Below are positions 1-12,200 of a DNA stretch of 51,580 bases, one piece after another. The stretch comes from Terramyces sp. JEL0728 (lineage: Eukaryota > Chytridiomycota > Chytridiomycetes > Rhizophydiales > Terramycetaceae), in contig JADIIU010000093.1 of NCBI GenBank assembly GCA_027603945.1, positions 1-51,580 of the forward strand. Reading direction: 5' to 3'. Position 1 is the first letter of the stretch, and each line of letters opens with the position of its first letter. The translations under genes were made by a program, and so were the position numbers. Under the pieces are notes generated by a model. That model was not told the origin of the DNA. It ran no database searches and saw nothing but the letters and a program-made list of their open reading frames with translations.

Positions 1-72
1 TGGAATGGCTGGGTTAGCTGGAATGGCTGGGTTAGCTGGAATGGCTGGGTTAGCTAGAATAGTTGGGTGCGC
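1..72. repeat. 18-nt tandem repeat encoding ANPAIP on the minus strand
   Basis: The unit TGGAATGGCTGGGTTAGC occurs three times perfectly at 1-54, followed by a degenerate copy at 55-72. The period is a multiple of three and translates on the minus strand to repeated ANPAIP. The array continues beyond the left edge, so its copy number is unknown. Confidence 0.9.
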
Positions 73-408
73 AACAGGAAACTTTGTTGAAATATTCGGT
101 GCGACTCTGCTTCTTTGAGATGCTGAGCGATTCAAATTGCTGTTGCTTCGAGTAGAATTACTCCTGGCTAAACCGTCATGATGTTGCTGAGTATCGTGGT
201 TGAATTCACGACTGACTTCCGCTGGTTGTTGGCTGTAGGGTATTTGAGGATTGTAATCATTCTGGTAGCCCTTACTAGCACTTTTGCTTGAATTGTATCG
301 TTGCAGGTTACTGTACTCTATGTTTTGTTCAGCTTCACTAAAATAATTTGGCCTGCTTCGCTGTGCATGCGCTGAAGCTGACCTCTGAAGCTGCCCATTT
401 TGTTCCAT
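1..408 (-). CDS. Low-complexity Ser/Arg/Gln-rich protein, 5' part only (runs off the window)
   Basis: Reading the minus strand from an ATG at 408 gives 136 open codons with no stop before the window edge, so only the N-terminal part is present. The protein starts MEQNGQLQRS and is rich in Ser, Arg, Asn and Gln. It ends here in a hexapeptide repeat, ANPAIP, encoded by an 18-nt DNA repeat. I recognise no domain. The divergent CLEC16A gene starts 87 bp away at 496, so the two may share a promoter. The function is unknown; the composition suggests a disordered, phosphorylatable protein. Confidence in coding status rests on the long open frame through a codon-periodic repeat. Confidence 0.6.
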   Translation of the reverse strand, partial: MEQNGQLQRSASAHAQRSRPNYFSEAEQNIEYSNLQRYNSSKSASKGYQNDYNPQIPYSQQPAEVSREFNHDTQQHHDGLARSNSTRSNSNLNRSASQRSRVAPNISTKFPVAHPTILANPAIPANPAIPANPAIP

Positions 409-495
409 GTGAATTTACTCTACCGCAAAGAAAAAATAGAATTGAATTGCCGATCTCATTCCTTCCAAATTGGGAAACGGCAATATTTGGGAAAA

Positions 496-2615
496 ATGAA
501 TTCAATCCTAAAGTTATTTTTCAAACCCGAAAAGTATTCGGTCGAGTATGTAGATTATTTGGAGCAGAAATTCAAGTTTATATCTGACACAACCATCTCG
601 GAAATTGTAAATGATCTGAAAGAATTAATTGAAATTACATCATTCGCAGTTCAAAATGAAAAGCAGACTCTGACTGAGTAAAAGTGTTTAATTCAGCAAG
701 TGTTTCTCCAGTGGGACACACAGATTGATTGTATCGTTGATCAACAAGCATCAACCACGGTTGACTTTGGAAATTCTCAAATTTTACAGTGTGTTATTTG
801 AAAGTATTCAGAGCCGCAGCTTAATTTATCTGACTACGGTTGGGATCGTTAAAGATTTGCTGACTTGTTCATTCAAAACTGATGATGAAGAGACACTATT
901 TACTTTTATTATCAGTATTTTAAACTAATTCTAGTGCTGAAAACCATATCTTTTAAGATTGGTTTCGTAGTCATCAACATTCACCAGCTGTTGTACTTTC
1001 CGCTGTTCAACAGCGCCATTCAACACTCTCATCACAAGGAAGAATTTGTCCGATTAGCAGTCAAAAGCATTATACTGAATTTGATGGCCTTGCGCGATCA
1101 ACCATTGCTAGAGTATATTATTTGCACCAGGAATTACGTATATCACCACATTGAAGGTATATGCTCTAACATCAATTCAAATGCATTGGAAATTGAACAA
1201 ATTAATGATGAATTTGACTTTATTCAAGAAATCTCAAATCTAAATATACCGCTGCTAACCAATTACTTGTCCAATTCTCTGATGGACTGCTTGATCTACC
1301 CAATAGTCATCAAAAACTTACATAACGAACAAAGGAAAGTTTCACTATTTTGGCTCACACGGATATTTTTGATAATGCAGAACACAGCTATGGTTGACTT
1401 GTTACTAGAGTTGATTTTCGGTAAAATTAAGGATAGCGAATCTATTGCTGAACAATTGGTTCTGGAAATGAGTAAATCTGACGAAAGTACCGTGGCAGCA
1501 ACTCTTGGATTTCTATATGCAGTTTTGGGGCTGGAGCATTTCCATTTAAAAATACTTTATCAATCGAAACTCTACCCTCTTAGCTACCAGAAGGCGGACA
1601 AATTACTGGAAAGTCTAATCTCGGAGAGACCATCTCCTCAACTATATGTATATCTTGAAAAGTTTGCTGTTCAGTTATTGGAACTGCTTGATCCAAAGTT
1701 AGTGTACTGCTCTTTAACAGTAAAATTGACTGTCTCTTTGTTCTTGAAAATGTATCAGGTTGAACCTTCAGCACTTCAGGACAATCCCCTTCTTTTCAGC
1801 AAGATAAAGGTGCTTGTTTTATTGATGTAGGAATTATATGCCACTTACTCCAGTGTTTTGATGAGCTATTTGAGCCCTGATGGTTTTCGTGAAATTTCGT
1901 TTTTACTGGAATACGAAAACTCCCGCGAAGCTGGTGCGCATATACTAATGTGTAGAGATTGATTTGTTCGAAAAGATCACTAATACCAAAATACTATCTA
2001 TCAGAACAATCGATAACGGAAACAAAAATACCACTATAGACAGGCTTATAATGAATTGGCTAGGCATTGGTAAAATGCTAAATGCTTTTGGGATATCGCA
2101 AAAGAAATTGGATTCAGTTTCCAAAACGGAAGTTCCAAAGGATATAGATTTGACCGCAAACTCAAGCGATATGATACTGGTTTTGGTGCAAACTAGCGTT
2201 GGGGGGAGAGTGGAGCCGCCTTTGCATTTATATTTGATTTTTATTAATGAATACCTTGTATTTATCAAACCAGACCCGTATGTTCTAGGCTGTGGGAAAG
2301 TGTACTACCAAAAATACATTGCACAGCTAACGGTAATTGTAACTTATGTAGATTGTAGCGCATGACGAAATCTCAAACACGCTTGATATAATCGAGTATA
2401 AATCACTTTTGAAAAATCAGAGGTCAAAGTGCTGTACTACATTGAGTGGGAATGACGTGTTCGATGAAGAAGTGATTTGGCAGGCCAGAATAGTATTTAA
2501 TCCAGAACAACAATTGAATATATTCAGGGAAAGGTTTCTATACCAACAAAAAACCCATATTGCTTCAAGGATAGAAGTTATAAAAGAATATTTCGTGTCA
2601 AATAAAATATTGTAA
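496..2615 (+). CDS. CLEC16A: CLEC16A/ema/TT9 family protein (FPL domain), endosome-autophagy factor
   Basis: The spliced protein is 672 aa. Animal homologues act in endosomal trafficking and mitophagy. The N-terminal FPL region (about residues 60-270) aligns with CLEC16A, including a VRLAVKSIILN-like stretch and a region ending in RIFLIMQNTAMVDLL. The middle aligns with the helical region, and the C-terminal third (from about 1964) with the conserved CLEC16A C-terminal domain. The frame requires introns at 678-696, 915-934, 1810-1830, 1934-1955 and 2333-2351 (19-22 nt), and the remaining length divides by three. Two of these introns contain ACTAAT. The start at 496 is the first ATG in frame, 87 bp from the divergent gene. 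A 26-nt stretch near 961-986 could hide a further in-frame intron. The protein is shorter than human CLEC16A because long disordered parts are absent. Confidence 0.82.
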
Positions 2616-2648
2616 ATTTATGTAAATGCCGAGCATTGTTTGTCAAAA

Positions 2649-4337
2649 ATGGAACAAGATAACCCAAAGGAAAATTCATTAGATACGACGAATTCAGATG
2701 GGAACGCAAAAGTTTCCTCGCAGGAAAATATCCCCAATACTGAGCTTACTGCAAAATCTGTGTCTTTTATCATCTTGGACAATATTAATGACGAGGGAGC
2801 AGAGAATAATGGAAATGGCCAAGTAAACTCACACCCATCAAGAACAAGTTCAGTAAGTATCAAAGCCAGCTCTGAAGCTGCAATCAATGATGTCCCTATG
2901 CAAACTCAAAAAATTGAAGAATTCAAAGGAAGAGGAATACTGAAAACCTCTGATTCTTTTAGAAGAAAGAAACTTCCCATAAAATCAGCAACTTTTACTG
3001 CAGATACAAGTAAAAAAAAGGGTGTGAATGTCAAAGAAAAATTTGTAGTATTCAATAACTACTCACATGTTCAATCTAAAGTTGGGCAGTATATTAAAGG
3101 AGACTGTGATGTGGACAATTTGACAGCAAGAACACACACGATCCAGCTAGAAGAAGTGGAAAGCGACGAATTGCCTGAAACAGAGTTAACTGTTGCCTCC
3201 ATCGTAACAGTCAATGAATCCTTCTTTAATCCGAATTATGTTTGGGCACATAGAGTAGTTGCACCTAAAAGCGACTTCAGAAGAACAGCTTCACAGAGGG
3301 CAAATAGTGCAAGTGATAGCTTAAATTCAAGGTCTAGGGCAATTTCGTCAGCAAAATCTAGATCTACCAGTACCAACTCGCCTTATCTCGAAGAAAGGGT
3401 ATATTCGCGACCCACATCGAGATGTTCAGAATTTAAACGAACGTCTTCAAGACCAATTTCCAGATGCTCCGACACCAAATCAATCTGTACTAGAGATGAA
3501 ATTGATTCTACCAACCATCCATACACTGCTTTTTCGCAAAGCTCTCTAGTATCGCAGCCTATCAATATCGAAAAGTTAGCAAGACGACTTTTCAAGGAAA
3601 ATCCTGGGCAAAATAGCCAGGAGTTGGAGCGCAATTCGCCAACACCATGGAGTGAAGACTGTACAAACTCTGATATTGAAAAAGTGAAAACTAAAAGGAC
3701 AAATACTCGTGTGTCATCTGCAAAAGTACCAACAAGGCAAAATTCGGCCATAAGAACATCTCGGCAGGAAAGAACTTGTTCTGCTCCGACGAATAGAATG
3801 CAATATTCTTTGGAGAAATACAGCAGTGAAAGAAATCCCAAGTTACCCAAATCGGCTGGAAGAGGTCCGAGGATTCCCTTGCAAGCAACCGATCAGAAAC
3901 TTTCATTTTCCAATAATCAAACCTATACCCGACCGTTCTCGTGCCCTGCATATCCAGCCCGACAATGCTCCTATACTTTCCACAAGGATTACATTTCAAA
4001 ATCAATCAGCAAATATGACTTTTCCGATAAGGTGAATATAGCTTCTTGTCTTGTGACTGGGGAAACCATGAAATCAGAACTGATTAATGAGCAATCCCTC
4101 AATAGCCACAGTCTATTGCAGAGAAGTGTAGACGATCTTGAATTTCCCGAGATTTTAAATGAATTAACAAAGTTCACATCGTCAGGTCGGGCCAAATCTG
4201 CCAAAAAACAAATTTCATCTACAGCTGGCACTTCAATGATTGCAGGGGTGTTGTATGCTTTCTCAATTGGCTGGAAAGAGGAAAACGAAAATTATGTGCA
4301 AGAGCTGTCAAACAACAATCAATCTATAGACATTTAG
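2649..4337 (+). CDS. Unknown Ser/Arg/Thr-rich protein, 562 aa
   Basis: This is a single uninterrupted frame of 562 codons from an ATG at 2649, starting 33 bp after the CLEC16A stop on the same strand. The N-terminal 90 residues are acidic and polar. Residues about 190-215 form the most ordered-looking segment, with hydrophobic and aromatic residues around NESFFNPNYVWAH. Residues about 215-450 are very rich in Ser and Arg, with repeated SRPTSR/SRPISR-type motifs that look like basophilic-kinase sites. There is no signal peptide, and only one weakly hydrophobic stretch near the C-terminus. I recognise no family. The basic, Ser-rich middle would suit a phosphoregulated cytoskeletal or RNA-binding scaffold, but that is only inference from composition. 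Confidence 0.75.
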   Translation: MEQDNPKENSLDTTNSDGNAKVSSQENIPNTELTAKSVSFIILDNINDEGAENNGNGQVNSHPSRTSSVSIKASSEAAINDVPMQTQKIEEFKGRGILKTSDSFRRKKLPIKSATFTADTSKKKGVNVKEKFVVFNNYSHVQSKVGQYIKGDCDVDNLTARTHTIQLEEVESDELPETELTVASIVTVNESFFNPNYVWAHRVVAPKSDFRRTASQRANSASDSLNSRSRAISSAKSRSTSTNSPYLEERVYSRPTSRCSEFKRTSSRPISRCSDTKSICTRDEIDSTNHPYTAFSQSSLVSQPINIEKLARRLFKENPGQNSQELERNSPTPWSEDCTNSDIEKVKTKRTNTRVSSAKVPTRQNSAIRTSRQERTCSAPTNRMQYSLEKYSSERNPKLPKSAGRGPRIPLQATDQKLSFSNNQTYTRPFSCPAYPARQCSYTFHKDYISKSISKYDFSDKVNIASCLVTGETMKSELINEQSLNSHSLLQRSVDDLEFPEILNELTKFTSSGRAKSAKKQISSTAGTSMIAGVLYAFSIGWKEENENYVQELSNNNQSIDI

Positions 4338-5520
4338 AGTTGTAAATAAGGATAACTTGATTGAGTTTCAAATAACCAAACATTCCAGTCCACTGACATT
4401 TGGGTTAATTTGGAATAATTATAAAGTAGTGTTTAGTTTCTGATTTCCATTTATAATCACCAGGTTATTTGCACAATTAGTTTTACGACATATTCTCTCA
4501 ATTAAATTTCCCAAGATGTTGACCGATTTCTGCAATAAATACGCAATGTCCAGTAAAACCACATAATTATTAATATTAACAGAAGACGTAAAGTAAAGAA
4601 AGCCACAACAAATATATACTTTTGCACAAAACAGTAATAGTGATCGCAACTCACAGAGCTACCTAAAATTATATTATGTTACAGGATAATTAAATAGTAC
4701 TATCTAGTCGGAGAAACAACCACATATTACGGACAGAAACATTGTAACTATTTGATATCCCCGATTAGTCAGCTAAGAATATCGCAACAAGTGATATTTA
4801 TATTTCAACTTAAATAATACGTGATATTTGGAAAGACTAAATGATTTAATCCCGCAATTATCAATAATATATTTTATAAATTTTGAGTTTAATATAAGAT
4901 TACTCCAAATAATAAAAATATGAATTAATACAATTGTTACAATGCAGTTGTAGGTGTTTAGTCAGTGTAATTGTTTGGTTAAGATGACTTTTTACAAGAT
5001 AGAAAAGATTAACATGCATCAACGTAAAATGTCAATTATAATACAATTCCGTAAAAATATCTAACCTCTCTGCCAGCCTTTTTGAAATACAGTTCTGCAA
5101 GATGGATATTACCAACCCAATGCTTAAAGGTAAATGAGTTATTGATGCTTCTAATTTCCATACTCAATATAATTATTTACTAGACCTTTAGGCGTATTTC
5201 GTCTTATCAAATAAATGCACATTTCTTGCACGACTGTGTACACATATAATTGTCGCTACTATTGGGATTTTCTTTTGAAGAATGAATGTAGAGTAGGAAA
5301 CTTTACATCTTTAAACACAATATAATTTTAAGAATGAGCGATTGTCTGAGAAGTGATCCTTATGTGCACTGTAGGAAGGAACCGCTGTTTGCATATTCCT
5401 GTTTTCGGAAATGTTTTAATTAGTAACTTTTATGCTATTTTAAAATTTTTGCTTTATCTTGAATGTTACTATTTGCGTTGTTAACCAAACCTGTAAAATT
5501 AAATATCTGAATGTGGTTTA
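4338..5520. other. Long AT-rich intergenic region, no gene seen
   Basis: This 1.18-kb stretch lies between an unknown gene and IPK1, where their 3' ends converge, in a window where most gaps are under 150 bp. It is visibly more AT-rich than the flanking genes and has stops in all frames. A possible short start at 5102 (MDITNPMLK) runs into a stop even when nearby GT/AG splices are tried. I see no tRNA fold. It could hold an unannotated non-coding RNA or an unrecognisable, heavily split gene. Confidence 0.6.
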
Positions 5521-5522
5521 TT
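5517..5522 (-). terminator. AATAAA signal overlapping the IPK1 stop codon
   Basis: The minus strand reads AATAAA at 5522-5517, sharing bases with the TAA stop at 5523-5521. This fits a very short 3' UTR. Confidence 0.6.
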
Positions 5523-6588
5523 AGCTGCAATAAGCACTCATAGAGCATTTGTCAGAATGAAGTGAATCTAGTAATTTCTCTAATTCTTTTAAATTTTTCA
5601 ATTTGTCTTTGCTCTTATAATCCAAGTCTACTGCTGTTATTCTAAATTTGATATTTTTCAAAAATCCCACCCCTCCTTGTAATTCTATTTCTTGAATTAT
5701 ATTTGGTCCTTCATTTCCGGTTGGATGAGGCGAGAATTTAATATCGTTGTTTGTCAAATAAATTGAAATAATTATCGATAAATCTTTAAGGCAGACTGAA
5801 GTCATAAAGTTTTCAATTCTTTCTTGAGTCTCTGCATCTAATGTGCAGTCTTTCTTTTCACGATTTTCGTACAACTCTTCAACAAGGTCATGTTTCAATT
5901 GCTGAGCGTCCTTGATCTGTTCAAGTATTGGACTTTTAAATAATATAGTTGAAATTATGTCATTGAGATCGTGTTCTAGAATGTTTATGTTTGCTCCATC
6001 TATCTTTTTCTGTTTGTAAAAGATTTTAAAATTGTTTTTAGGTGTTTCTTGTAAATTGCGAATGGATTTTGAAATCCGATTGAAATTTCTAGAGTACAAA
6101 TCCAGCGGACAATATTTACCTATTGGTATGTTGGATGCCCTGCGTTTCAATTCTTCATGAACACAAAATCTGCATGAGGAGTACCTATCAGGAACAAATC
6201 CCCATTTAGGCTTAATTTCTAGAGCTAGCACATCGCAAACACCATCAACAGCGATCAAGTTTTCCATCAAAAGCCCTTGTGAAACATTTTCGTCAAATTC
6301 TTGCATTCTATTTCTTTCATTGGCAATCTTTTTCGATAATTCAATCAAGAACACCGGGTTAATGTCAACTAGATCCTACATAAGCATAATTCATACGATG
6401 GACATCCGATAGTCGGGCAGTATTTCGTTGTAAATGCGGATGTAGTTATAGTAGATCAACTTTACATCAACATTTTTTTTAGGTATTCGCAAAACCCTGT
6501 TTCTATATATTTCGTCATTCCCTGTATATGCCACAACAACGTTTGCATTTCCTTCGTCAATGTACCTGAAGTCACCAACAATCAGCAT
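5521..6588 (-). CDS. IPK1: Inositol-pentakisphosphate 2-kinase (makes InsP6)
   Basis: The spliced product is 348 aa. The family phosphorylates the 2-position of inositol pentakisphosphate to give InsP6 (phytate). Conserved signatures are visible: an EGNANVV nucleotide-binding start, EIKPKWGF, CRFC, YCPLDLYS, and near the end DLSIIISIYL and DLDYKSKDKL. One 21-nt intron at 6376-6396 joins the two parts; joining gives DLVDINPVFL, which matches the family's conserved valine-aspartate segment. I chose the ATG at 6588 because homologues begin only a few residues before EGNAN; an in-frame ATG at 6618 would add ten residues. The start lies 85 bp from the divergent ATG8 start. The stop overlaps an AATAAA signal. 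Confidence 0.88.
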
Positions 6589-6664
6589 CAAATTTGCAAA
6601 CCAGCCACGGTGAATCATCAGACCTGATGGGAACAAAAACGCCTCCAAATTTCCTCCAAGTTAA

Positions 6665-7077
<413 letters not shown>

Positions 7078-7079
<2 letters not shown>

Positions 7080-7083
7080 TAAA
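7078..7083 (+). terminator. AATAAA signal overlapping the ATG8 stop codon
   Basis: TTAATAAAC at the end of ATG8 puts the TAA stop (7077-7079) inside the polyadenylation-type hexamer. Confidence 0.6.
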
Positions 7084-7106
7084 CAAATAGCTGTGTGATC
7101 TGATTT

Positions 7107-8420
7107 TTACAGCATTGACTTAATAATCTTGGTTAACAATTTGATATGTGGGGGGAGGTATCTGGATTTCGCAATTCCAAGGGAAGAAGGAGCAGAATGT
7201 TGGTTCAGGTATTTCAAGTTTCCCTGCAGTTGGTTTTTTAAATGACTATCTCTGGTTGTGATATAGAGTTGGGCTTCCATATCTCTTCTTAAGGAGCGAA
7301 AATTAATGTTTGAAGATCCAGTTACACACACAAATTCATTTCCATAAGAGACCCACAATCCTTTTGCATGCCAAGTCCACCCTTTCCTATTGTATTCGAA
7401 AACTTTGATATTTTCATTCTTGATCTTTTTGATAAATTGGTATTGCAAATAAGAGTAAGCATGGGGAATGAAGGAGCTAATTCCTTTCGAGCCAAAAAAT
7501 CCATTTTGCTCTGGGGCTGAAGTTGTGATGCTGAACTTGCTAGATGACTGAATCAATATACGCTCATATATTTGAGGAAGATTCAAGTATCCAGCGGCAA
7601 TATGGAAATCTGCGTTTGGCAACTTTAATAGTTTTAGCATGGCTTTTTCATCTTGAGTTACTCCGATGTTGTATATTTGTAATGCAGGCGAAATGATAGT
7701 ATTACCGGAAACACCATTCGTTTTGATTTGCCATTTGCAGAGTAAATTTGAGATTTCCCTGCCAAAACTCGCTTTATACTCCTCCTGCTGATTATCAGCC
7801 AATAGTTTGTTTGGTATTAATTTCCCGTTTTCAAGATTTGCACTGTATTTGGAAATCAGCGAGATTATGTCGTAAAAATACTCACACAACTCGTTACATT
7901 CGATCGATAAATATCTATCCTGTCTATTCTCAAAATAGTCGGTATTTAGGTTCGCCCCGCTTATAATCACCCGACTGTCAAATTGATAAAGTTTTATATG
8001 TTGCAGTCCAAACCCTTCAATGAATCGCGGCGGAACTATTTTTTCAATTATTGGTCCCACGTTTGGAGATTTGTAGTATGATACTTTTAAATGGGGGAAT
8101 TTGGCTTGTAATCCAGCTAACATATCTAATTCCTTTTCCGTTCTAGTTCCCCTAAAGTAGTCCACCAAGATTTCCACTTGAACACCTCTATTTAAAGCAT
8201 CTTCTAAATGTGTAACCTGGATTAATCTTTGCATTACGATTCGTTCATCTCCAATATAGAGGGAGACCAGAATAATTTTTGATTTTGCATTTCGAATCCC
8301 CGACTGGCCTTAGTGAGTTCATACCTTAAGATGATTAAAGAATTCAACGGGAGTCGATATAACAGTGATATCTTCTGGGTCTACTTTGAATTTGGGGAGT
8401 TCATCCAGTATTTTCAACAT
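7107..8420 (-). CDS. PGS1: CDP-diacylglycerol-glycerol-3-phosphate 3-phosphatidyltransferase (PGP synthase)
   Basis: The spliced product is 430 aa of the phospholipase D superfamily and makes phosphatidylglycerol phosphate, the first step to cardiolipin in mitochondria. Two HxK motifs are present: QHIKLYQFDSRVIISGANLN in the first half and WHAKGLWVS followed by VTGSSNINFRSLRRDMEAQ in the second. The intron at 8304-8324 (21 nt) joins the N-terminal ISTPVEFFNHLK to SGIRNAKSKIILVSLYIGDE, both typical of PGS1. The chosen ATG at 8420 is only 14 bp after the stop of the upstream R3H gene, leaving almost no room for a promoter. No clear mitochondrial presequence is visible at this start, so import would need internal signals or an unseen upstream exon. 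Confidence 0.9.
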
Positions 8421-8434
8421 TGGAAAGAAAACTT

Positions 8435-9131
8435 TTACAAAGGATCTTCACTTTTATTTGCGGGAGATTTAGGTTTAATTAGTGGAGTAAATGCAGAGTT
8501 ATTACGGATCGTTTTTGCATAAGGTGAATCAATGGGTTGTGAGCTAGCCCCAGTATTATTCGAATTACAAGTGTTTTTTTGATATCTTGGTTGAAACGAA
8601 TCCCTGGGTACGCTCTTTGCCGTGTTGACATCTACTTCAATCCCTTCATTTATTTCAATGTAATTCCCCAAAATTCGAGCCCTAGCTTGTTGGTATTCCA
8701 ATTCCTTTTCTTCCATGGATTTCTCCGACTCTTGGCGCATTACCTGTACAACCTTCTTTGGCTCTACCAGTCGATTTGCCTGAATTACCACTCGATGCTC
8801 TTGGCCCGTCTGATAATTTGGAATTAGATCTGATAATTTAATTTCCGATCTTGGTTAATAAGCAGCTACAATCTAGAAGCACTGTTTTTGTACATCACAA
8901 TATCCGTCTTATTCGATACTACATGATCCAGACCGAACAAATCTGCTAGTTTATGGACCATCAGTCTTTGGTACGAATTGAGGTTATCGAATCTCAGTTT
9001 GTTCTTGCTTTATAAGGATCGAATTACCTTTGGTCATTGATAAATGCTGCCAGCTGCTGCTCTATGTTTAACAAGTATATTCGGTCGTTTGGTTTTTTCA
9101 GGGCAGCTATCAGTATTTCTGCAACTTCCAT
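8435..9131 (-). CDS. R3H and SUZ domain RNA-binding protein
   Basis: The spliced product is 218 aa. Residues about 35-90 form an R3H domain (LRFDNLNSYQRLMVHKLADL with the following FGLDHVV). It is followed by a SUZ motif around EEKELEYQQARARILGN, a pairing that binds single-stranded nucleic acids, usually mRNA. Introns lie at 9008-9027 and 8850-8869 (both 20 nt), the second with a TTATTAAC branch-like site. Both are required to join the R3H halves and then SEIKLSDLIPNYQ. The C-terminal 70 residues are disordered. The gene diverges from HYDIN (105 bp between starts). The closest named relatives are R3HDM/Rbs1-type proteins; I give no symbol because the match is at domain level. Confidence 0.85.
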
Positions 9132-9236
9132 CAAAAAAGAAAAACAAAAAAAGAGCTCCCAATAGTAATGGAATAGATTAAGCACTATGAGTCACAAATT
9201 CTATTTTAAAATTTCTACTATTTTCGCGTCTTGTAG

Positions 9237-12200
9237 ATGGATATCGAAAACACGAGAAGGCCATCAGATTACATCAAGGCGAGACAAACAGGAAAATACT
9301 GTGTGTTTGCAACAAATGATAATATCCCGCCAGAAGTGATTGCTTTGGTCGACGACACGGAAAATATAATCCAGAACTGTAAAGTCCCATTTGAAAGGCC
9401 ATTATTTCAACCAGAACCTAGCAGTATCCGCTTGGAATACTTTTCACCATTCAAAAGCTACGAGCTGCTGATAAATTTTAGAAATATGGACAAGGTATCT
9501 TTAATTTTATTCCAGGTACCACGCAGACTTCGGATTGAGGAATCCCGTAGTCCTTATTTTTCAATTCATCCATGGAGCACAAAATCAAACCAGTCAGACA
9601 AGGTTGCGCCTGGAATGGAAATCCCATATATAATCAAATTTAACCCAGAAGAAAACGTAGATTATTCGTTGAACTTGGTGTGTGTGACCGAGCGTGAACA
9701 GTTTGTTATCCCAATAAAAGCAATCGGCGCCAGGGGTAACCATGATTAATATAGGAATCTTGGACTTGCCTGATCAAATTCTGTTTCAAGAAGTTCCAGC
9801 AAAGAAAACCTCTCAACGAACACTACTTGTCCGAAATATTGGCGACTGCCCTGCTAAATTTGAATTAAGCGCAGAGGCACCCTTCAATGTTAGCCCAGAA
9901 AGCGGTTGCTTGGGAAGTGGGGATGCCGTTCAGCTTATTATAGAGTTTACTCCAAAAGTATCAAAAATTTAACCTAGCAAATCGGATCATATTCCTCCAA
10001 ATTGTTGGTAAAGTACGAAAGTGGTGACCATATGCTTGTGGATTTACTTGGAACAGCGGAAAATAAAAACATCAGACTAGACAAAAACAATGTCAAAATG
10101 GAAAATTCGATATCTGTCACAACTTCAAAATCACTGAAAATAATTAACAGGTCCGAGTTGATGGTCAAATTTTCATGGAAAAAGTGTCCAAACGAAATTG
10201 AAGAAGAGCTCTTGAAAATGAAGCGTAAAATGGATCTGTTTAAACAGGAGCAAATAGAAATTGAAAGTTTAAAACAAAAAAAATCTGAAATTCTTGACTT
10301 TTCTGTGGTAAAACAGAAATTCAAGAATGAAAGTCGTTTATTCAATGACATAACGTACGATTTTAAAGACAGTTGCTTTACTATTTCCCCATTAGAAGGA
10401 GTAATTTGGCCAAATTCCTTTGTTGAAGTAAATATCCATTACCGGGCTTCTAAAGTTGGCGAACAATACACTATTGCGTATTGTGATATCGAAGGTAGAG
10501 AAACAAGACTGCCGTTACAATTGAGGGTATTTTGTTTTGATTTTAGGGCCGGGCATATGGACCAAAGGTAAAGTTTTCCTACACCAAATTTAATGTTGGC
10601 GAGATTTTCATCAACACATCGCACAATTACGAGATTCTATTGGAAAACCACGGAAATATCTCTACAAAATTTTCACTTCAAGAATCTAATTCAATATTTG
10701 GACCAAAATTCAAATTTACTCCATCTGCTGGAACAATTAGAGTCGGAGAACAAATACTCATCAATGTTGAATTCTATCCTGATATCCTTGGGGGCTTCAG
10801 AGAAGATTTTTTATGGGAAATTGATGTAATATTGTTTGATGTTAGGGCGGGTCATTCCCATTAAATGTTTGCTTTGACGGATCGGTGATTGGTCCAACGT
10901 TTAATTTTGATGTAGAAAAATTAATTATCCCGTGTGCATCCTTGGGATTTCTGAAGATCCACAATTTCCAATTAAACAACACATCGTTGATTCCAATGAA
11001 ATACAAACTCAAATTAAAAGGGCTTTCGGACGATGAGAAAATGGACTTTATTCTAAACCCGTCTGAAGGTACAATTGCAGAGAAATCTAGCACCAAGTTG
11101 GAAATCCAGTTTCTGCCAAGGAAACTGCAAAAGTATCAAGGTTCTGTTGTTGTAAATGTCGAAAATGTTGGGAATAGCTTGCTTACACTTCCAATTGAAG
11201 CACATAGCACAGTACCAAAGGTATTTGACTGATTCAACTAGGTTACGATCGAGAAACCAGTGATTGCTCTGGCAAACTGTTTTTTGGACTATCAATACCA
11301 AGATTCAATAATTTTAGTAAACGACAGCGATTATTGGGCATCATTTGAAATGGAGGAACGGAATTCATCTCGTAATACTGTTTATTACTATTCGTTTGAC
11401 GTTCCAAAAGGCACAATTCCACCACATTCTACCTTTACTATCCAAATCACAGTTACTATCCATCGATTAGGGCAAATTAATTTCCCAGTGTTTATTTATA
11501 TTACTGGGGCCAGGGAGATACCAATCAGCCTTGATATTTCAGCTAATGGGGTGGGACCATGCACATCGGTGTCTACTAATGAAATAATCTGGGGAAACAT
11601 TCCAGTCCTAGTAAATCACTATTTCGAGCTCTATTTGGAAAACAAATCTCCTATTCCTGCAGAGTTTAATTCTATCACTGTAGGGGATTCGCCAGTATTT
11701 AAAATTGAACCGGTGCATGGAGTAATAGCTGCTGGAGAGAAAATCAATATTACTGTTTCTGCTTTTTTAGATGATACAATCAAATTCACCGATGTTCTAA
11801 GAATCAATGTTGCATCCAGCGCAATACATGAAATCTTACTCTCCGCAAAAGGTCATGGATCAACAATTGTGTTTGACGAGTCATTGAAAAATGTTGATTT
11901 TGAAGACGTTTTTAGCAACAAAGAGTGTTCCACAGATTTCACAATCTACAATAAAGGTAGAAGAACCCAGCATCTGAGTTGGGTACATTTGCCAACTAAA
12001 GATCCGGATATATTAAGCAAGCAAATTTTTGAAGTAATTCCAAATAGATTTACCCTAAAACCTGGAGCGCATCAAGTGATATTTATAAAAGGATACTCAA
12101 ACGTTGCTGCAAAGATTAACGACAAACTGATATGCCAAACTAACACCGACAAAGACCCTTCAAGAAAAGTTTTAATTGAAACCAATATTTCTGTAAATTT

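Noticed and set aside
3383..3850. 155-codon antisense ORF inside the Ser/Arg-rich gene
   Set aside because: Ser/Arg codon bias often opens the antisense frame. The sense frame is 562 codons and properly placed.
4998..5060. U6 snRNA-like stretch (GAAAAGATTAACATG)
   Set aside because: It resembles only the short AGATTAGCATG part of U6. The invariant ACAGAGA box, downstream stem and terminal T run are missing.
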